A DNA stretch of 64,000 bases. It comes from Lineolata rhizophorae. Taxonomy: Eukaryota > Ascomycota > Dothideomycetes > Lineolatales > Lineolataceae. The position numbers and the translations under genes were made by a program. A model generated the notes under the pieces. It did no database searches. It worked only from the letters and a program-made list of their open reading frames with translations, and was not told the origin of the DNA. Shown in pieces: positions 35,291-46,669 of the stretch. Position 1 is the first letter of the stretch. Each line of letters opens with the position of its first letter. Location of the stretch: contig MU001680.1 of assembly GCA_010093515.1 (NCBI GenBank), forward strand, positions 909,971 to 973,970, written 5' to 3'.

Positions 35291-38114
35291 CGCTTCTCAA
35301 TCCAACTCGATTCTGACCCGAAAAGTTGGGTTAGGGTTAGGACGTTGCCGCCAATTGGCTCCCACGTGATGCGGTAAAAGGGAAGAAGCGGAAGAACCTG
35401 AGTGCAAACTTCGCCTCCGAGAAAATCCCACAGCAAATTCTTAAGACAGTTTGGGGGCAAAACCGGGCTCTTTTGAGGCCTAAGGTACTTCACTCCGCCT
35501 CAGGGCACGCGTCGACATTCAAAACGAACGCCTCACGCTTAATTCCCCGTTCGTCGTCACACATTTACAGTAAGCGCTGGCAATTTGGACCGTTGAAGAA
35601 AAAAGCTGGTGCCTAGAATACGTGAAGGAGGTACTCCGTAGCCCGCCCAGTTGACGCAATCTAGGGCTTGGACAGTTCGCCTACGCTGATACACATGCAT
35701 ACGGGACCAGACAGTCCAATCCCAGGTGCCTGCGTGCCTCGGCAGTAACCGCAAGGCATGGTTTATTCATAGGCACAGCCACCTGCGGCACGATCCGGGG
35801 GCCAAATTGCTGTTCGAGCTTCCGTCGAAGTTCGCTTTCGTACGCAAAGGCGTACCTGCCAAGCGCCTCAGAATCCGACGCGGCCATTTGGGTCGGGGAG
35901 TTTCGCCAGCGGAAGCCGACCGAAACGCTCGCAAGGTCTACCGGAAGGGGGAAAGCTCGCAAGGCCGGCGACTTTGGGCTTAGCCCAGGGCGTAGGGCGG
36001 TGGCTGAGTCGACATCCGCTAAGCTCGGCCGGACGGCTTCACGGCGCAGCTATTTGTCCGGTACGCGTCCGCGTGGGCTGTTCTGCGCATCAGAAGCCGA
36101 CATTCTCCCATGCACTACGTCTGTAGTTGCGCCCGGCTTGGCTCGCCGTCGTTCGAGCACTGCGGCTGCGAGATGCCACTTGTCCATATGCACGATGGCG
36201 CCGTAGCCGCGTGGCAGGAGTCGCGTGCTGCCTGCAATGATCACGTCGCGTCTTCTGGAAGCTGGCTTAGGCGTGGGCGTGCGTCGGCGTCTCCTTCCAA
36301 GAGCTGGAGGGGCGTGTGCATGACTATGCCGAGTACATGGCGGAATCATAGTGAGTTTGAGGTGTTTGTTTCTTCGCCTGTGAGAAGCCGTGGGAGCGCA
36401 TATGAGTCACTCCCACGGCTCTAATGTTAACCTTATTCAGGGTACCCACCTGCCCTGACCCAAGGGCCAAGGCTTGCCGGACCCCAATCGGGCTCGGGGA
36501 ATCGGCGTCGATTGACCCCGGCCCGCTGGGTCGGTCACTCCACTGCATTTACCAAGCCTGCGGGCCGGCGGCAAGGAGCAGTCTTTCTTTCCGTGCCCGA
36601 TGTCGCCGTGGGATAAATACTGCTGCCTGGCCGTCTCTCTCGGTAATTCGAGTACGTGGAGGTGCTTCATGTTCTTGGTTCGAAGTATGGAATTGGCCTG
36701 CTTTAATTCTTTCCGAGCCAACTACAACGGAGTAGCTTTTGTTCTGCCATTGGTCTTCCAAGTTCCCGTCCGATTATCTTTCGGCTAAGTATGTAAATCC
36801 CTGGTCTCTCCGGCAATATCTGGATGCTAGGGTATACAGCGTAGTGAACCAGCGTTGGTCAACCAAGTCGGTACTCGCAAACAACAGGACTGCATTGGTC
36901 GGCGGAAATTGTCTCTAATCGCCACGTTCGGTGGCGTGTCAAGCAAGTGCTGCGCCACAACTAGTTTCGGCCGTACTACGCCTGCAGTGGCTGTGACTAG
37001 GTGTGGTTCTGTAAGCAAACTCGACCAACATGTATGTGCCAGTTGCTACGATACTATTGGTCGTTTCACGCACCTAAACAACGTCAGAAGACATTTTAGA
37101 CCCTAAGAACGGGTTATCAATATGCCGGGCGCATATCCACCTTCCTCGATCGCATTTTATCCCCGTGAGATAACATTGTCACCGCCTCGCTGTCGTGCAT
37201 GTGCTATGCCCTATACGGAGCAAACGAACCCGTACTACGTACACGACACGCAAAGTTGGACCGCGTTTAATGTAATTGCTTGGTAAGGGTTTCCCGGGTG
37301 TCGTCGTTTTTAATTTTATTAGGGAAACAGTAAGTACGAAGTAGTACTGTCCGGATTGACATTGGAGCCTACTCGCGAAATCCTCTGCTGTTGTTGTGAG
37401 TGTACCTGATACCAAACTGGACCAAATTCCACGTCCCTCTGTACATAGCAGCCCGGCTGTTATCAGGAACGGAACGATCGTGCCGGCGTATGCATGTCCA
37501 CAAGGTTGGGCCGCTGTGGGAGAGGCCGAAGGAGCGACGGATTGGAATCCCTGCAATGGTCTTGGCAATGCTTAGCGATGCTTGACACCTCCTATTCACT
37601 GCTTGGATCAGATCTCCACGCCAACCTTCCCTGTGATTGGAATGCGGCTAGCACGAGCTGGAGGTCAGATCGTCTCATAGGCTTCTCCCCCGTTCCCCGC
37701 TTTTGATCAGTTCCGTCTAACCTTTTTCTCCACCTCCACACCGCGAGGCTATATGTTACGGCCGAACTGTGATAAGGCATCTCTAAGCGCCACTAAAATC
37801 CCTTTCTGCGAATCAACAAGACCCCTAGCTTTAGACCTGGTAGTTCTCTCCTCTCTTTCAGCTAGCTTGGGCACAGCCGCGCTGGTGTGGAGATTGCAGA
37901 TCTTCACTCCTCGAACTGACTAAACGCTCGCTCTTCTCCACCTTCTCAGTTATAAAAGCTCTCAGCCTTGGCGGAGGAAGCGGCCCCACCTCTTTCGATA
38001 TACTCAATGACCCTCACTCCTCTTTCACCTGGAAACTGGTTTCCGATCGTCAACTGTTCACTTACACCGTAGTACCTTCCCACGCTAGCTTCTACTGCCA
38101 AGGCCGACATTGAA
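35291..38114. other. intergenic region, transcription factor to DUF7702 gene
   Basis: 2.8 kb with divergent flanking genes, so both promoters lie here. Open frames are short and shadow one another. An 11-bp perfect inverted repeat lies at 36386-36420. The last 200 bp before the DUF7702 gene are pyrimidine-rich. No gene supported. Confidence 0.5.
36386..36420. repeat. perfect 11-bp inverted repeat with 13-nt spacer
   Basis: AGCCGTGGGAG at 36386-36396 and its exact reverse complement CTCCCACGGCT at 36410-36420. It can form a GC-rich hairpin or serve as a dyad binding site. No U-run follows. Confidence 0.85.
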
Positions 38115-39076
38115 ATGGGCCTCGACCAGAATGGACAACTCGCGGCTGTAGTTGTCGCCTACTTTGGCGTCACATTCATTCTGTCAGTCTTCGTCTGTGT
38201 TCGGCACGGTTTCGCTCGTCAGCAAGGATGGTTCTACCTCGCGCTTCTCAGCGCGGTGAGGATAGCGAGCGGTGCCTGCGAGATCGCCGGAGAACAGGAT
38301 CGCGACGTATCGGTGCTGATTGCGGCGGGCGTACTGGGCTCCATCGGCTTGATCCCGCTACTGCTCGCGGCCCTTGGCCTAATGACAAGAGTGTAAGTGC
38401 AATCTCAGGGCACCTTCTAATCATACAAACGCGCTAAAGCGGGGCCTTTCGCGTAGCAACGACGGCATGGAAGATCACCACCGCATGAAGCCGCGCTACT
38501 TCTCCATCATGCACCTCATCGGCCTTGTCACGTTGATCCTCAGCATATACGGGGGCGTGAAGATGGGCGACTCGGATAACCCGGCTAACGGCGGCGACGA
38601 CGACGAGTCTTCCAAGTACCGCAAAGTCGTCAGCATCCTCCTGCTCGTGCTGTACCTGCTCATCGTGGGCCTCACCGTGCTCTGCACCATACGCCTGCGC
38701 CACGCGTTCCCAGGCGATCGCAGCCTCGTCTTTGCCGTGCTGGCCGCGCTGCCGTTCTTGCTTGTCCGCGTCATCTACTCAATTATCGTCGCCTTCTCGA
38801 ACATCGGGTCGGATTTTTACATTCTTGATGTGAATATCTGGGCGAAGGCCTTCATGCAGTATACCATGGAATTCATCATTGTGGCCTTCTTGGTCGCCGC
38901 TGGCTTTGCGACGGACAAGGTGAAGAAGGCCGCTGTTGGTGAAGCTGGTCCGCAATACCTTCCCATGGGTAGCAGGAGACATGAGGGTAAGTCGAAACCT
39001 GCTTCCTGCCGGTTTGTCGAGTGGAATGCTCGCTGACAACGGTCTAGGTCACAGCGGGCAAGCGCAAGCCCATTAG
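38115..39076 (+). CDS. multi-pass membrane protein, DUF7702-like
   Basis: Three exons: 38115-38392, 38457-38986 and 39048-39076; 278 aa. About seven hydrophobic segments, roughly at residues 8-30, 38-56, 66-88, 106-126, 154-175, 187-208 and 222-244, with short loops. Marks shared with the fungal DUF7702 family as I know it are VRHGFARQQGW after the first helix, an RIASGACEI segment in the third, and FLLVRVIYSII in the sixth. The loop between helices 4 and 5 is acidic (DDDESS). The last nine codons come from a tiny third exon; the donor (gtaagt) and acceptor (ctag) are good, and reading through would reach a stop after a short unrelated tail. Function is unknown; an integral membrane role is all that can be said. 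Confidence 0.78.
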
Positions 39077-39745
39077 GTTGTATCTTCGCGAATCTAGGTC
39101 GTCTTCGAAAGGCTGGCGATCTGGGGTTAGTCGGATGCTCTGTAATTTGTGCTATTCACCGGTTCGTCTCTTTTGGATCCGATCTCATGGTCAACACTGT
39201 ACACGTGTCTGGCCGACTTTATGTAATGCAGCAGGGTGGCAGAGATACCCTGCGATCACCATCTTTTGATCTTCTTCGGGTTAGAGCAACGCAATTGGTA
39301 AATTGCACGGGATATATGCCACGTTTACGACTAGTTTCTGGCGCGATGTCCGCCTCACTGCGTCCCTTTTGTGTTGCTAGCAATGCGTAGTTGAGTTGGG
39401 CCGTTTTGATTCCGTAAAACGCCATGCCCAAGCTGCAACAACTTCACGAATCTAGCACCCGCCGTTTAAAACAACTGAATGTACGCAAAAGTGAAGCACG
39501 GTGGCGCTAGGTAAATATGGACGAAGTCTGAACAGGCTCGAGGTCAGACATCAAGCCGCCCAAGAAAAAGGGTCCACTTGTGATCACGTGCAGACGCGAC
39601 CTCAAGACTGCGCTAACACGGTTGCATTGCGACACGACTGCCTAGCAACCGCCGAGGCGCCCGTTCTTTGGCCGCATTTCCGGCAAGTTGCCCCCCAACA
39701 ATTCACCTCGTCGCCGACACTAGCAACACCCCGCCAGACGATGGC
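39077..39745. other. intergenic region, DUF7702 gene to EXO5
   Basis: Both neighbours are on the plus strand, so this holds the 3' end of one and the promoter of the other. A pyrimidine-rich stretch precedes the EXO5 start. No gene seen. Confidence 0.5.
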
Positions 39746-41900
39746 ATGGCCTCCGCCTCGCCCACCTCGCCTGCTCTCCCCATCGTCCTCCCGCTTCCGC
39801 GCCTTCCTCCAGCTCCCTTCGACAACAACAGCATCCCGCTCCCTTCCTCCCCGACCGACACGGACTACGGCTCCGACTTCGACTCGGACGACCTCCAGCG
39901 GCTGAGCTCGGTCCTGCGCGACCTAGAAGCCGCCATCGCGCGGCCCGTATTCGTGGATGCGCTGCTGAGCGATAGCAGTGCGCCGACAAGTGGCGCGCCG
40001 ACACAGGAAAACAGCCAGAGCGTCCGAGGTAGCGGCAGTTGGGGAGCGGCAGGCAGGTCAAGTGGCGGCGATGATGGAGACGAAGGGCTTGCGTTGGGGG
40101 CTGGCAAGCATGGACGGGCCGTGGGGCAGTGGAGGACAGATGTTGTTTTGGATAGGTCGCGCGTGGCCAGCGGTGGGCCGGCGATTGCAATCGAGTACGA
40201 CGAGGAGACGGCTACCAAGGGGGTCGATTGTAAGTGTTGGTCGCTTGCATACATAGCATTCAAAGCCTCTTGCATTCGTCGGAGAGCTGACTAGCTAACA
40301 GCGTCTAGTAGCCAAATCTGAGCCCGCTCCGCCGCAGGAACCAGAACCAGATACGCAAGCACAACAAGCGCCGACGCCAAGCCCAAGTCCGCCGCCCATG
40401 CGGCGACAGATGTCTCCACTCGACCGGTCGCTATCTAGCCCACGCTCGCCCCTCCAGCGCTTCCGCACCTCACCCATGAAGCCCCTCTCCGTGACCGACC
40501 TCGTCTCCCCCACCTGGTGCGAGCTGCAGTACCTCTACTCGTTGACCACATATGGGCGCCAGCTGCGCACGGCAGCCATGAAGCGCGGCACGCGCATGCA
40601 CCGCGAGCTCGAGGAGCAGCTGACCGAGTTTGTCCCCATCGATACGGTGACGCGGGAGGACACCTGGGGCTTGCGATTGTGGAACACGATTCAGGGGCTG
40701 CGATCGCTGAGGGCCACGGGAATGACGAGGGAGTTGGAAGTGTGGGGCATGCTGGATGGCGAAATCATTAGCGGCGTTATCGACGAGGTGAGCTTCAGGC
40801 CACCTGCTCCAGAGTTGGAGGAAGACATCGACGTGGGCGCGGCGGAGCGCCTCGAACGGTTCCATATGACGCCGGATACTTTGTCGGCGGAAGCAGCTGG
40901 GCAAAGGAATGCGTTGGATAACACGATGGGGGGTGACAACGATCACGCAGCTGCGGAAGAGCCGCAGCAGCAGCCGCCGCAAGGTGCGAAGCCACACGCA
41001 TCCCGCCTCGTGTACATCACGGACGTCAAGACGCGCACGACGCGCTCCCTCCCGCGCGGCTCCTCCCTGCGCCCCGTCTACGTGCAGCTCATGCTGTACC
41101 GGCGCATGCTAGCCGACCTCGCGGCCGGCGCCGTCGACCCCGCCCCGATCTTCAGCCGCTTCCGGCTCAACGCCGACGCGCCCTTCTCGCCCGTCTTCAT
41201 CGGCGAGCTCAGCTGCTTGGAGGACAACTTCATGTTCTCGCACCCGAATTCATCGCCGGACGAAGACCACCTGCAGCAGCTGCAGCAGCAGCAGGCGGAG
41301 CGGGGTGGCGGCCCGCCCGGCACCGCCACCAGCGCCAGCGCCTCGGGCCCCGCGACGACGTCCCCGCCTTTCCGCATGATGACGGAGCGCGACGCCGCGG
41401 CCGAGCTGCGCGCCCACGACACCCTCGCCAAGCTCTGGCGGCTCATGCAGTCGGAGCTCGCGTCGCTCGTGGGGGCGGCTCCCTCGTCGCGCCACGCCGG
41501 CCCCGCCGCCGCCACCGCCGCCGCCGCCGCCGCGACCGCCAACATCTCGCCCATCCTCACCGCCGAGTTCCGCGCCCAGGCCGACGGCGCCCTGCTGGGC
41601 GCCCGCCGCTTCCGCCACTCCGACGCCGCGCTCGCGGCGCACGTGCGCGGCACCATGGCCATGTGGAAGGGCGGGCGGGCGCCGCGCGGCGTCGCCGTCG
41701 AGGAGGCGTTCAAGTGTAGGGTGTGCGAGTTTGCGGACGAGTGCGGGTGGAGACGGGGGAAGGCGGAGGAGGACATGAAGAGGGCGATGGCGAGGAGGAG
41801 GGAGGGGAGTGCGGGCGTGGGCGTGGGCGTGGGCGTGGGCGTGGGCGTGGGCGTGGGCGTGGACGCGGGGAGGAGCAAGAGGAAGTCGGATGAGATGTGA
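39746..41900 (+). CDS. EXO5: exonuclease V (EXO5/Dem1 family), mitochondrial or nuclear
   Basis: Two exons, 39746-40229 and 40312-41900, 690 aa. Family members are single-strand-specific 5' exonucleases of the PD-(D/E)XK fold with a 4Fe-4S cluster; in yeast the enzyme maintains mitochondrial DNA. Visible marks: LSVTDLVSPTWCELQY, the catalytic DVKTR (D399, K401), YVQLMLYRRML, and cluster cysteines C231, C630, C633 and C639 (CRVCEFADEC). The N-terminal 160 residues are Pro/Ser/Asp-rich and variable. Low-complexity Gln- and Ala-rich inserts are present around 520 and 585. The C-terminus ends in a Gly-Val dipeptide repeat encoded by a hexanucleotide microsatellite. The start is the first ATG followed by codons resembling a normal N-terminus; a second ATG at 41741-type internal positions is irrelevant because the conserved core lies upstream. 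Confidence 0.9.
41816..41862 (+). repeat. hexanucleotide microsatellite (gtgggc)n inside EXO5
   Basis: About seven to eight near-perfect copies of gtgggc, read as alternating Gly-Val near the C-terminus of EXO5. Length changes would keep the reading frame. Confidence 0.95.
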
Positions 41901-42266
41901 GAGATGTGAAAGAGAGTTTGTGGATGGGATTGGATATTTAAGGTTTTTAGGAAGTTTGGCGTTGGCTACCAAGCTAAGTTTATCGCTTCTATGGGTGTTT
42001 TAGCGGGAGAGGTCACGTCTTTCGATGTGATTGGACGATCTGAGCAGAGATCATATGCTTTCTTTGGAATAATTTGCGCATTTAGACAATACCGCAGCTA
42101 CAACCGTTTTTACTGTCATTATAACTCAAAGATCTGGTGCCGCCCAGCAATGTGTGTCCAATGCGAGAGCCCAGCCATATACTTATCCAATTGCACAAAA
42201 TCCAAGAGATAGCCATCCATCCCATCACATCAATCCATCTCCGCCACCACGTGTCCTCCCATGGCT
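41901..42266. other. convergent intergenic region EXO5 / HRQ gene
   Basis: 366 bp between two stop codons, AT-rich, no gene seen. Confidence 0.5.
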
Positions 42267-43733
42267 CTACCACGGATACGCCCTGACCTCCTCCTCCTTG
42301 GACAGATCCAGCCCGTCCGCGACCTGCTCCTCATGCTTGCGGTCCAAGTACTCGAGCAGCACGTCTTGGTAGCGCTCCTTGCCCTTGTACTTGGACACGT
42401 CGTCGCCCCAGCTGCGCACGGCCGAGGCGAGCCGGCCGGGCACGTAGGGCTCGGCGCAGATCTCGGTGATGGGGTGGAAGTACGTGTGGATGGTGAAGAC
42501 GACGCCGCCGGAGCGGGGGAGGCTATGCGTCGGCTACAATCAGTTTTCGCGTATGGGATGGGAGGGAGGGGGGGGCCTCACCGTCGCAAGCTCTGTCTCT
42601 CGCTCCGGAAATAATGGTGCTCGATCGCCTTGTTCTTCTCCGCCGTGTACCAGCCGATGCCCTCGGAATCCTCGTCTCCGATGGACGTGCTCCACGGCAA
42701 CTGGTCGTCCACCTGGATGAAGTAGTTGTTCCTCAGCACGGGGTTCTCGGGCTTGACCCGGCGGAAGAAGTTCATCATGCCCTTCTCGAGCTTCTCCTTG
42801 AACTGGGGCACCTCGCCGCTGGTGTGGATCTCGGACAGCACCATTCCGAACTTGTCCTCGAGGCGCCAGAAGCCAGCCAGCAGGATAGCGCCGGCCAAGA
42901 GGTAGTACTGGCCGTCGGGCTTCTCGAGCATGATGGCCAGGTCGTCCTGCACCATGCGCGCCGCCATCTGCATGGGGTCCTCCTTCAACGGCCGCTCCGT
43001 CACGTCGAACCTCTCCCCGCTGTACAGGTTCTCCATCTTCCCCTCGCCCGTCCGCCGAAACAAGCTCGGATACCGTTGCGGCAGGTAGTCGACCAGCTCC
43101 TCGACCAGCTCGCACGCGGCGTCGAAGGCCTCGGGCGCGGTGCGGCAGCAGCGGGAGCCCCGATCCTCGATTCGCCGCGCCTTATCCGCGTGGAACCGCG
43201 GGTAGTGGTTGTCGATTTCGATCCAGTCGTCCCAGTCCATGTTACGCAGCCCCATGGTGACCTTGTATTGGGGCCCGTAGCGGAAAGGGCGGTAGGGGAG
43301 GGGCTTGGTGTGCTCCAGGGACCAGTCGGGGTAAGGGGATGCGGTGGGGCGTTTGAAATCAGACGGCGGCCAGACTGTATTCGCGCTTGGGTCAACTGAA
43401 GCTGCTTGGGGCAAAGGAAGGCGGATGAAATTTCGGAACTGAGGCACGGGGTGGTGTAGTACCTCCAGGAGGCCGATCCGGGCCCTTGCTCCCCGCCGAC
43501 CGGTTGTACGCCGGCTTCTTCTCTGGATCAGGCGAGCCCGGCCGCGACGATTGCTTCCGGGCGAGGAAGTGGCGCGCCGTGGCTATGAGGAGCCATGCCG
43601 TCGCGATGGCAAGAAGGGCGCCATATGCGGTGTGTTTGGGCTGGTCTCGGAACCGCTGCTCAACCTGCTGCGATATCTCCTTGACTCGTTCTGGGTTGCA
43701 GTTCTTGCGTGCCCACAGCTTAAATTCCTCCAT
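42267..43733 (-). CDS. membrane-tethered DUF3445/HRQ-family protein, heme-dependent oxidative demethylase-like
   Basis: Minus-strand exons 43733-43463, 43395-42582 and 42522-42267; 446 aa. Residues ~37-59 form one transmembrane helix (YGALLAIATAWLLIATA), followed by a Pro-rich linker, so the C-terminal domain is anchored to a membrane. That domain resembles DUF3445 (alpha subunit of heme-dependent oxidative N-demethylase; called HRQ in many fungal annotations): PYRPFRYGPQYKVTMGLRNMD near its start, DDLAIMLEKPDGQYYLLAGAI in the middle, and RSERQSLRRLPRSGGVVFTI near the end. The last motif is rebuilt exactly by the exon 2/3 junction, which supports the model. Bacterial relatives bind heme and oxidise methylamines; the substrate in fungi is not known to me. 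It is convergent with EXO5. Confidence 0.83.
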
Positions 43734-44554
43734 CTTCGGGCTTCGAGCGTCTTAGAAGACGGAAGGAAGGCACTGGCGCAAGAATACAGGAATTGAGAAA
43801 AGGGGAAAGAAAGAGGTCAAGAGGAGAATCTCTTCAAGTACTCATTGAGGGAGCCTTATGGGACGCAAGAATGGCACAAAACTTCGAGGGATCGAAAAAC
43901 CACTGGAGCAAAAAAGGAAGCAGAAAAAGACGCCTCCAGGAGAGGCGTCCGGGCTGCTTTTGAAAGGTCGAGAGCCCGATCGGGTTTTTTGATCGAGTTC
44001 GGCATCATTGGCAGAAAGACCGCCCCGTCCATATGTACCAGCATGATAACGAATGCCTAGACCCGCGGCCCCCAACCGACCTCCGTCCTGCCCGGTCTGC
44101 CGCCTGCAATTGGGGATCGACTGAGGGAGCGAGGCTCCTGGCTGTGGGGTTTGGGGGGAGGGGGGGCCGTTATCGATTGCGGGCGGGCGGTGGTTTGGCG
44201 TCACTCGCGCTTTATCGCGGGGTACTTTTACCCCGTCGGGTTAAGCCTCCCAAGCCGGCGACTGAGCCCTCCCGCGCGCCCGCCTCCACCAGGAAGACCG
44301 CCTCGATGCTCGCCGCGCCCCGCTGGCCAATTGCGCAGGCCGACCGCTCGAATAGGAGCGGTCCGCCCACGATCGTTCGAGATCTAAACTCCATGCAGAC
44401 ATCTCCAGCGCGCTTGCCCGCAAAAAGCCAAAAAGTAGAAGCGTTCCCTCAAGATACTAAAAGTTGCGAACTGTCCCCTCCAAATCCCCGCCCTCCACGT
44501 GCAGAACATAACCCAGCCCTACCGCTAGAAGCAGGTTTAGCTTTGGAGCTCACG
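43734..44554. other. intergenic region, HRQ gene to ALG9
   Basis: Promoter of the HRQ gene and 3' region of ALG9, both minus strand. A perfect 8-bp hairpin (GACCGCTC/GAGCGGTC) sits at 44342-44363. Open frames on the plus strand are not supported by motifs. Confidence 0.5.
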
Positions 44555-46669
44555 TCAGGACCTGCGTCGGCGGAGGAGGCAGTACTCGCCCCACCGGCGC
44601 CTGAACCGCGCAGGAATAATTCCCCAATCGGGCACCCAGACCAGCCGGCCTAGAGTGCCGGTGCGTTCCGCGTCCAGGAAAGGCGCGCAGGCGACGCGTT
44701 CCCACGTCTCCTCGTCGCGGACGTAGTCCGGCTCGTCTGGGTGGACCCCGACCTCCTCCACCTTCTCCTCGCCGTCGTCCGACCGCCCCGCAAAGCGCGA
44801 GTCAACCAGGTATTGGCACTCGGAAATGTCAACCTAATTGCATGCCCGGAAGGGGCTTTTAGTCAACCAAAGGCAAAAGGATCGAGCCGAGACGACGAAA
44901 CGTGGGAAATGTAGCAGCTATCCCGAACACTCACATATTTCCCCAAGTCCTCCTCGTTCCGGTCGTTCATCCCCGCCGGCTCCAACCACGTCCCGGGGAA
45001 CACGCCGAAGCCCGTCTTCGCCTCGCTGAAGTCGCCCGGCAGCAGCCCCCTGAAGGCGCTCCGCACGTAGCGCGCGTGCATGCCGTCCGGCAAGAAGTAC
45101 GACGACGGGAACCGATACCACTCCTTGCCCAAACACACATTGCCCGCCGCCCCCTCCCCTCCCACCCCATTTTCCATCAACGGCCCATACACCTCCAGCG
45201 GCGCTCCGTACGCCGTCACGATCCCCGCCGACCTTAGCAGGCCCAGATCCACGCTCCCCAGCACGAACGCCATGACGGCCGCGAACTTGAGCGCCGGCGG
45301 CACGTGGCTGGAAAGGTCGCGCGGGTCCGTCGAGCCTACGTAGCCGAGCACGACGTGCAAGGTCATGGCGGCGTTGAGCGCGAGCATGGGGTAGGCCGGG
45401 TACATGAAGCGTTCTTCCTTGTGGGGCTGCAGGGTGAAGATGGCGAGCCAGACATAGAAGGGGGTGATGAAGACGAGGGTGCGGAGGAAAGTTTGGGCGC
45501 CGGCGCTGCCGCCGCGGCGGGCGCGCTCGCGGAAGAGGTGGTGGAGGACGAGGAGCGGGAAGGAGAGCAGCGCGAGGAGGAACCAGGCGTTGAAGTTGAG
45601 GGCGAGGTTGCGCAGGTAGAAGTGCCAGGGCTCGACGCCGTAGATGTCGGGCCCACGGGAAGAGGAGCTGCTGAGGACGTTGTAGAGGACGATGTTGAGG
45701 GGAACGCAAACGAGCTTCTTGTAGAAGAAAGTGTCGATCGCGGACTGAACCGCCTATCAAGAGCTCAGCATGTAGACCTTCCCATAGAGCGATCGCTTTA
45801 CGGTCCGAAAAGGTGCATCTTGCTCGCGGGAGACATACCAGCACAATCATCGACCTTACCGTCCCATCCAGCACTCTAGTCGCCATGTCCACCACCTGCC
45901 CGGTGATGGCTGCCAGAACGAGCTCCTCCGCCAGCCACGGCAGCGCCAGTGCACCCGCAAAAGGCCACCCTATGCTTGCCCCGATCCCGAACCACATGAT
46001 GCCCTGCGCCGTCTTTATCCCGCCCTTCCAGTCCATGAAGGCCGCCGTGCCCAGCATCCCCGCGTACATGGCGAAGCTGGACGGCAGGTATGCCGTTGAG
46101 GCGTGGAACATGCCGGCGCTAGACAGCATGGCCAGCATGAAGAAGAGACCCACGCGAGGGTTCACGGCGCGGGATAGAGCGGCGAAGAGGCGCGTTTCAC
46201 ACGCGGCGCATGCGGTGCCGAGGATGAGTCGCAGGAAGTAGAACTGGCATGTTTTGGTGGTGACGACAGGGAGGGGGCGCGACAATGCGACGATGGCCGC
46301 GTGCAGACCCGAGTACACCCAGCTCCGTATCGCGTATTGCGGCGAATACTCCCATGTCTGCTTGCCGTAGCCGTGGTTCAGGTAGTGCGTGGGTTCCCAG
46401 TAGTTGTAGACTTCGTCGCAATCTTGGATCGGCGCGTAGAATGCCGAGACGGTGCGCGCGGCAAGGAAGATGTAGAAGGCAACGATGGGTTCCAAGGTCG
46501 GTGACGATTGCGAGGCGGGCGGTTTGTCCGGTCTGTGAGTTGCCAGGGTCAGTTGATAGTTGCTAGGAATCGCCAAAACTCGGCCTTGCTATGCTCACAA
46601 GTTCTTTATAGGAACTCCCGGCTGTTGAGAGGCCTGCGGCGGCGGGGATTTCTTCGGTTTTCTTGCCAT
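44555..46669 (-). CDS. alg9: ALG9 alpha-1,2-mannosyltransferase (GT22)
   Basis: Minus-strand exons: 46669-46599, 46532-45860, 45753-44935 and 44833-44555; 613 aa. ALG9 adds alpha-1,2-mannoses from dolichyl-phosphate mannose to the lipid-linked N-glycan precursor in the ER lumen. The GT22 signature is plain: FYAPIQDCDEVYNYWEP in the first lumenal loop (acidic DCDE motif), YLPSSFAMY, PLNIVLYNVLSS, and HKEERFMYPAYP in the last third. About ten hydrophobic segments occur. The start ATG is in a short first exon (MARKPKKSPPPQ); the open frame extending from exon 2 begins with a non-ATG, so the spliced start is preferred. Exon 4 gives the lumenal tail (DISECQYLVDS). GPI mannosyltransferases of the same family lack this motif set. 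Confidence 0.94.

Noticed and set aside
44033-44653. Plus-strand open frame of 206 codons between the HRQ and ALG9 genes
   Set aside because: Pro/Ala/Arg-rich low-information translation, overlapping the ALG9 last exon on the other strand; no splice partners or homology cues.
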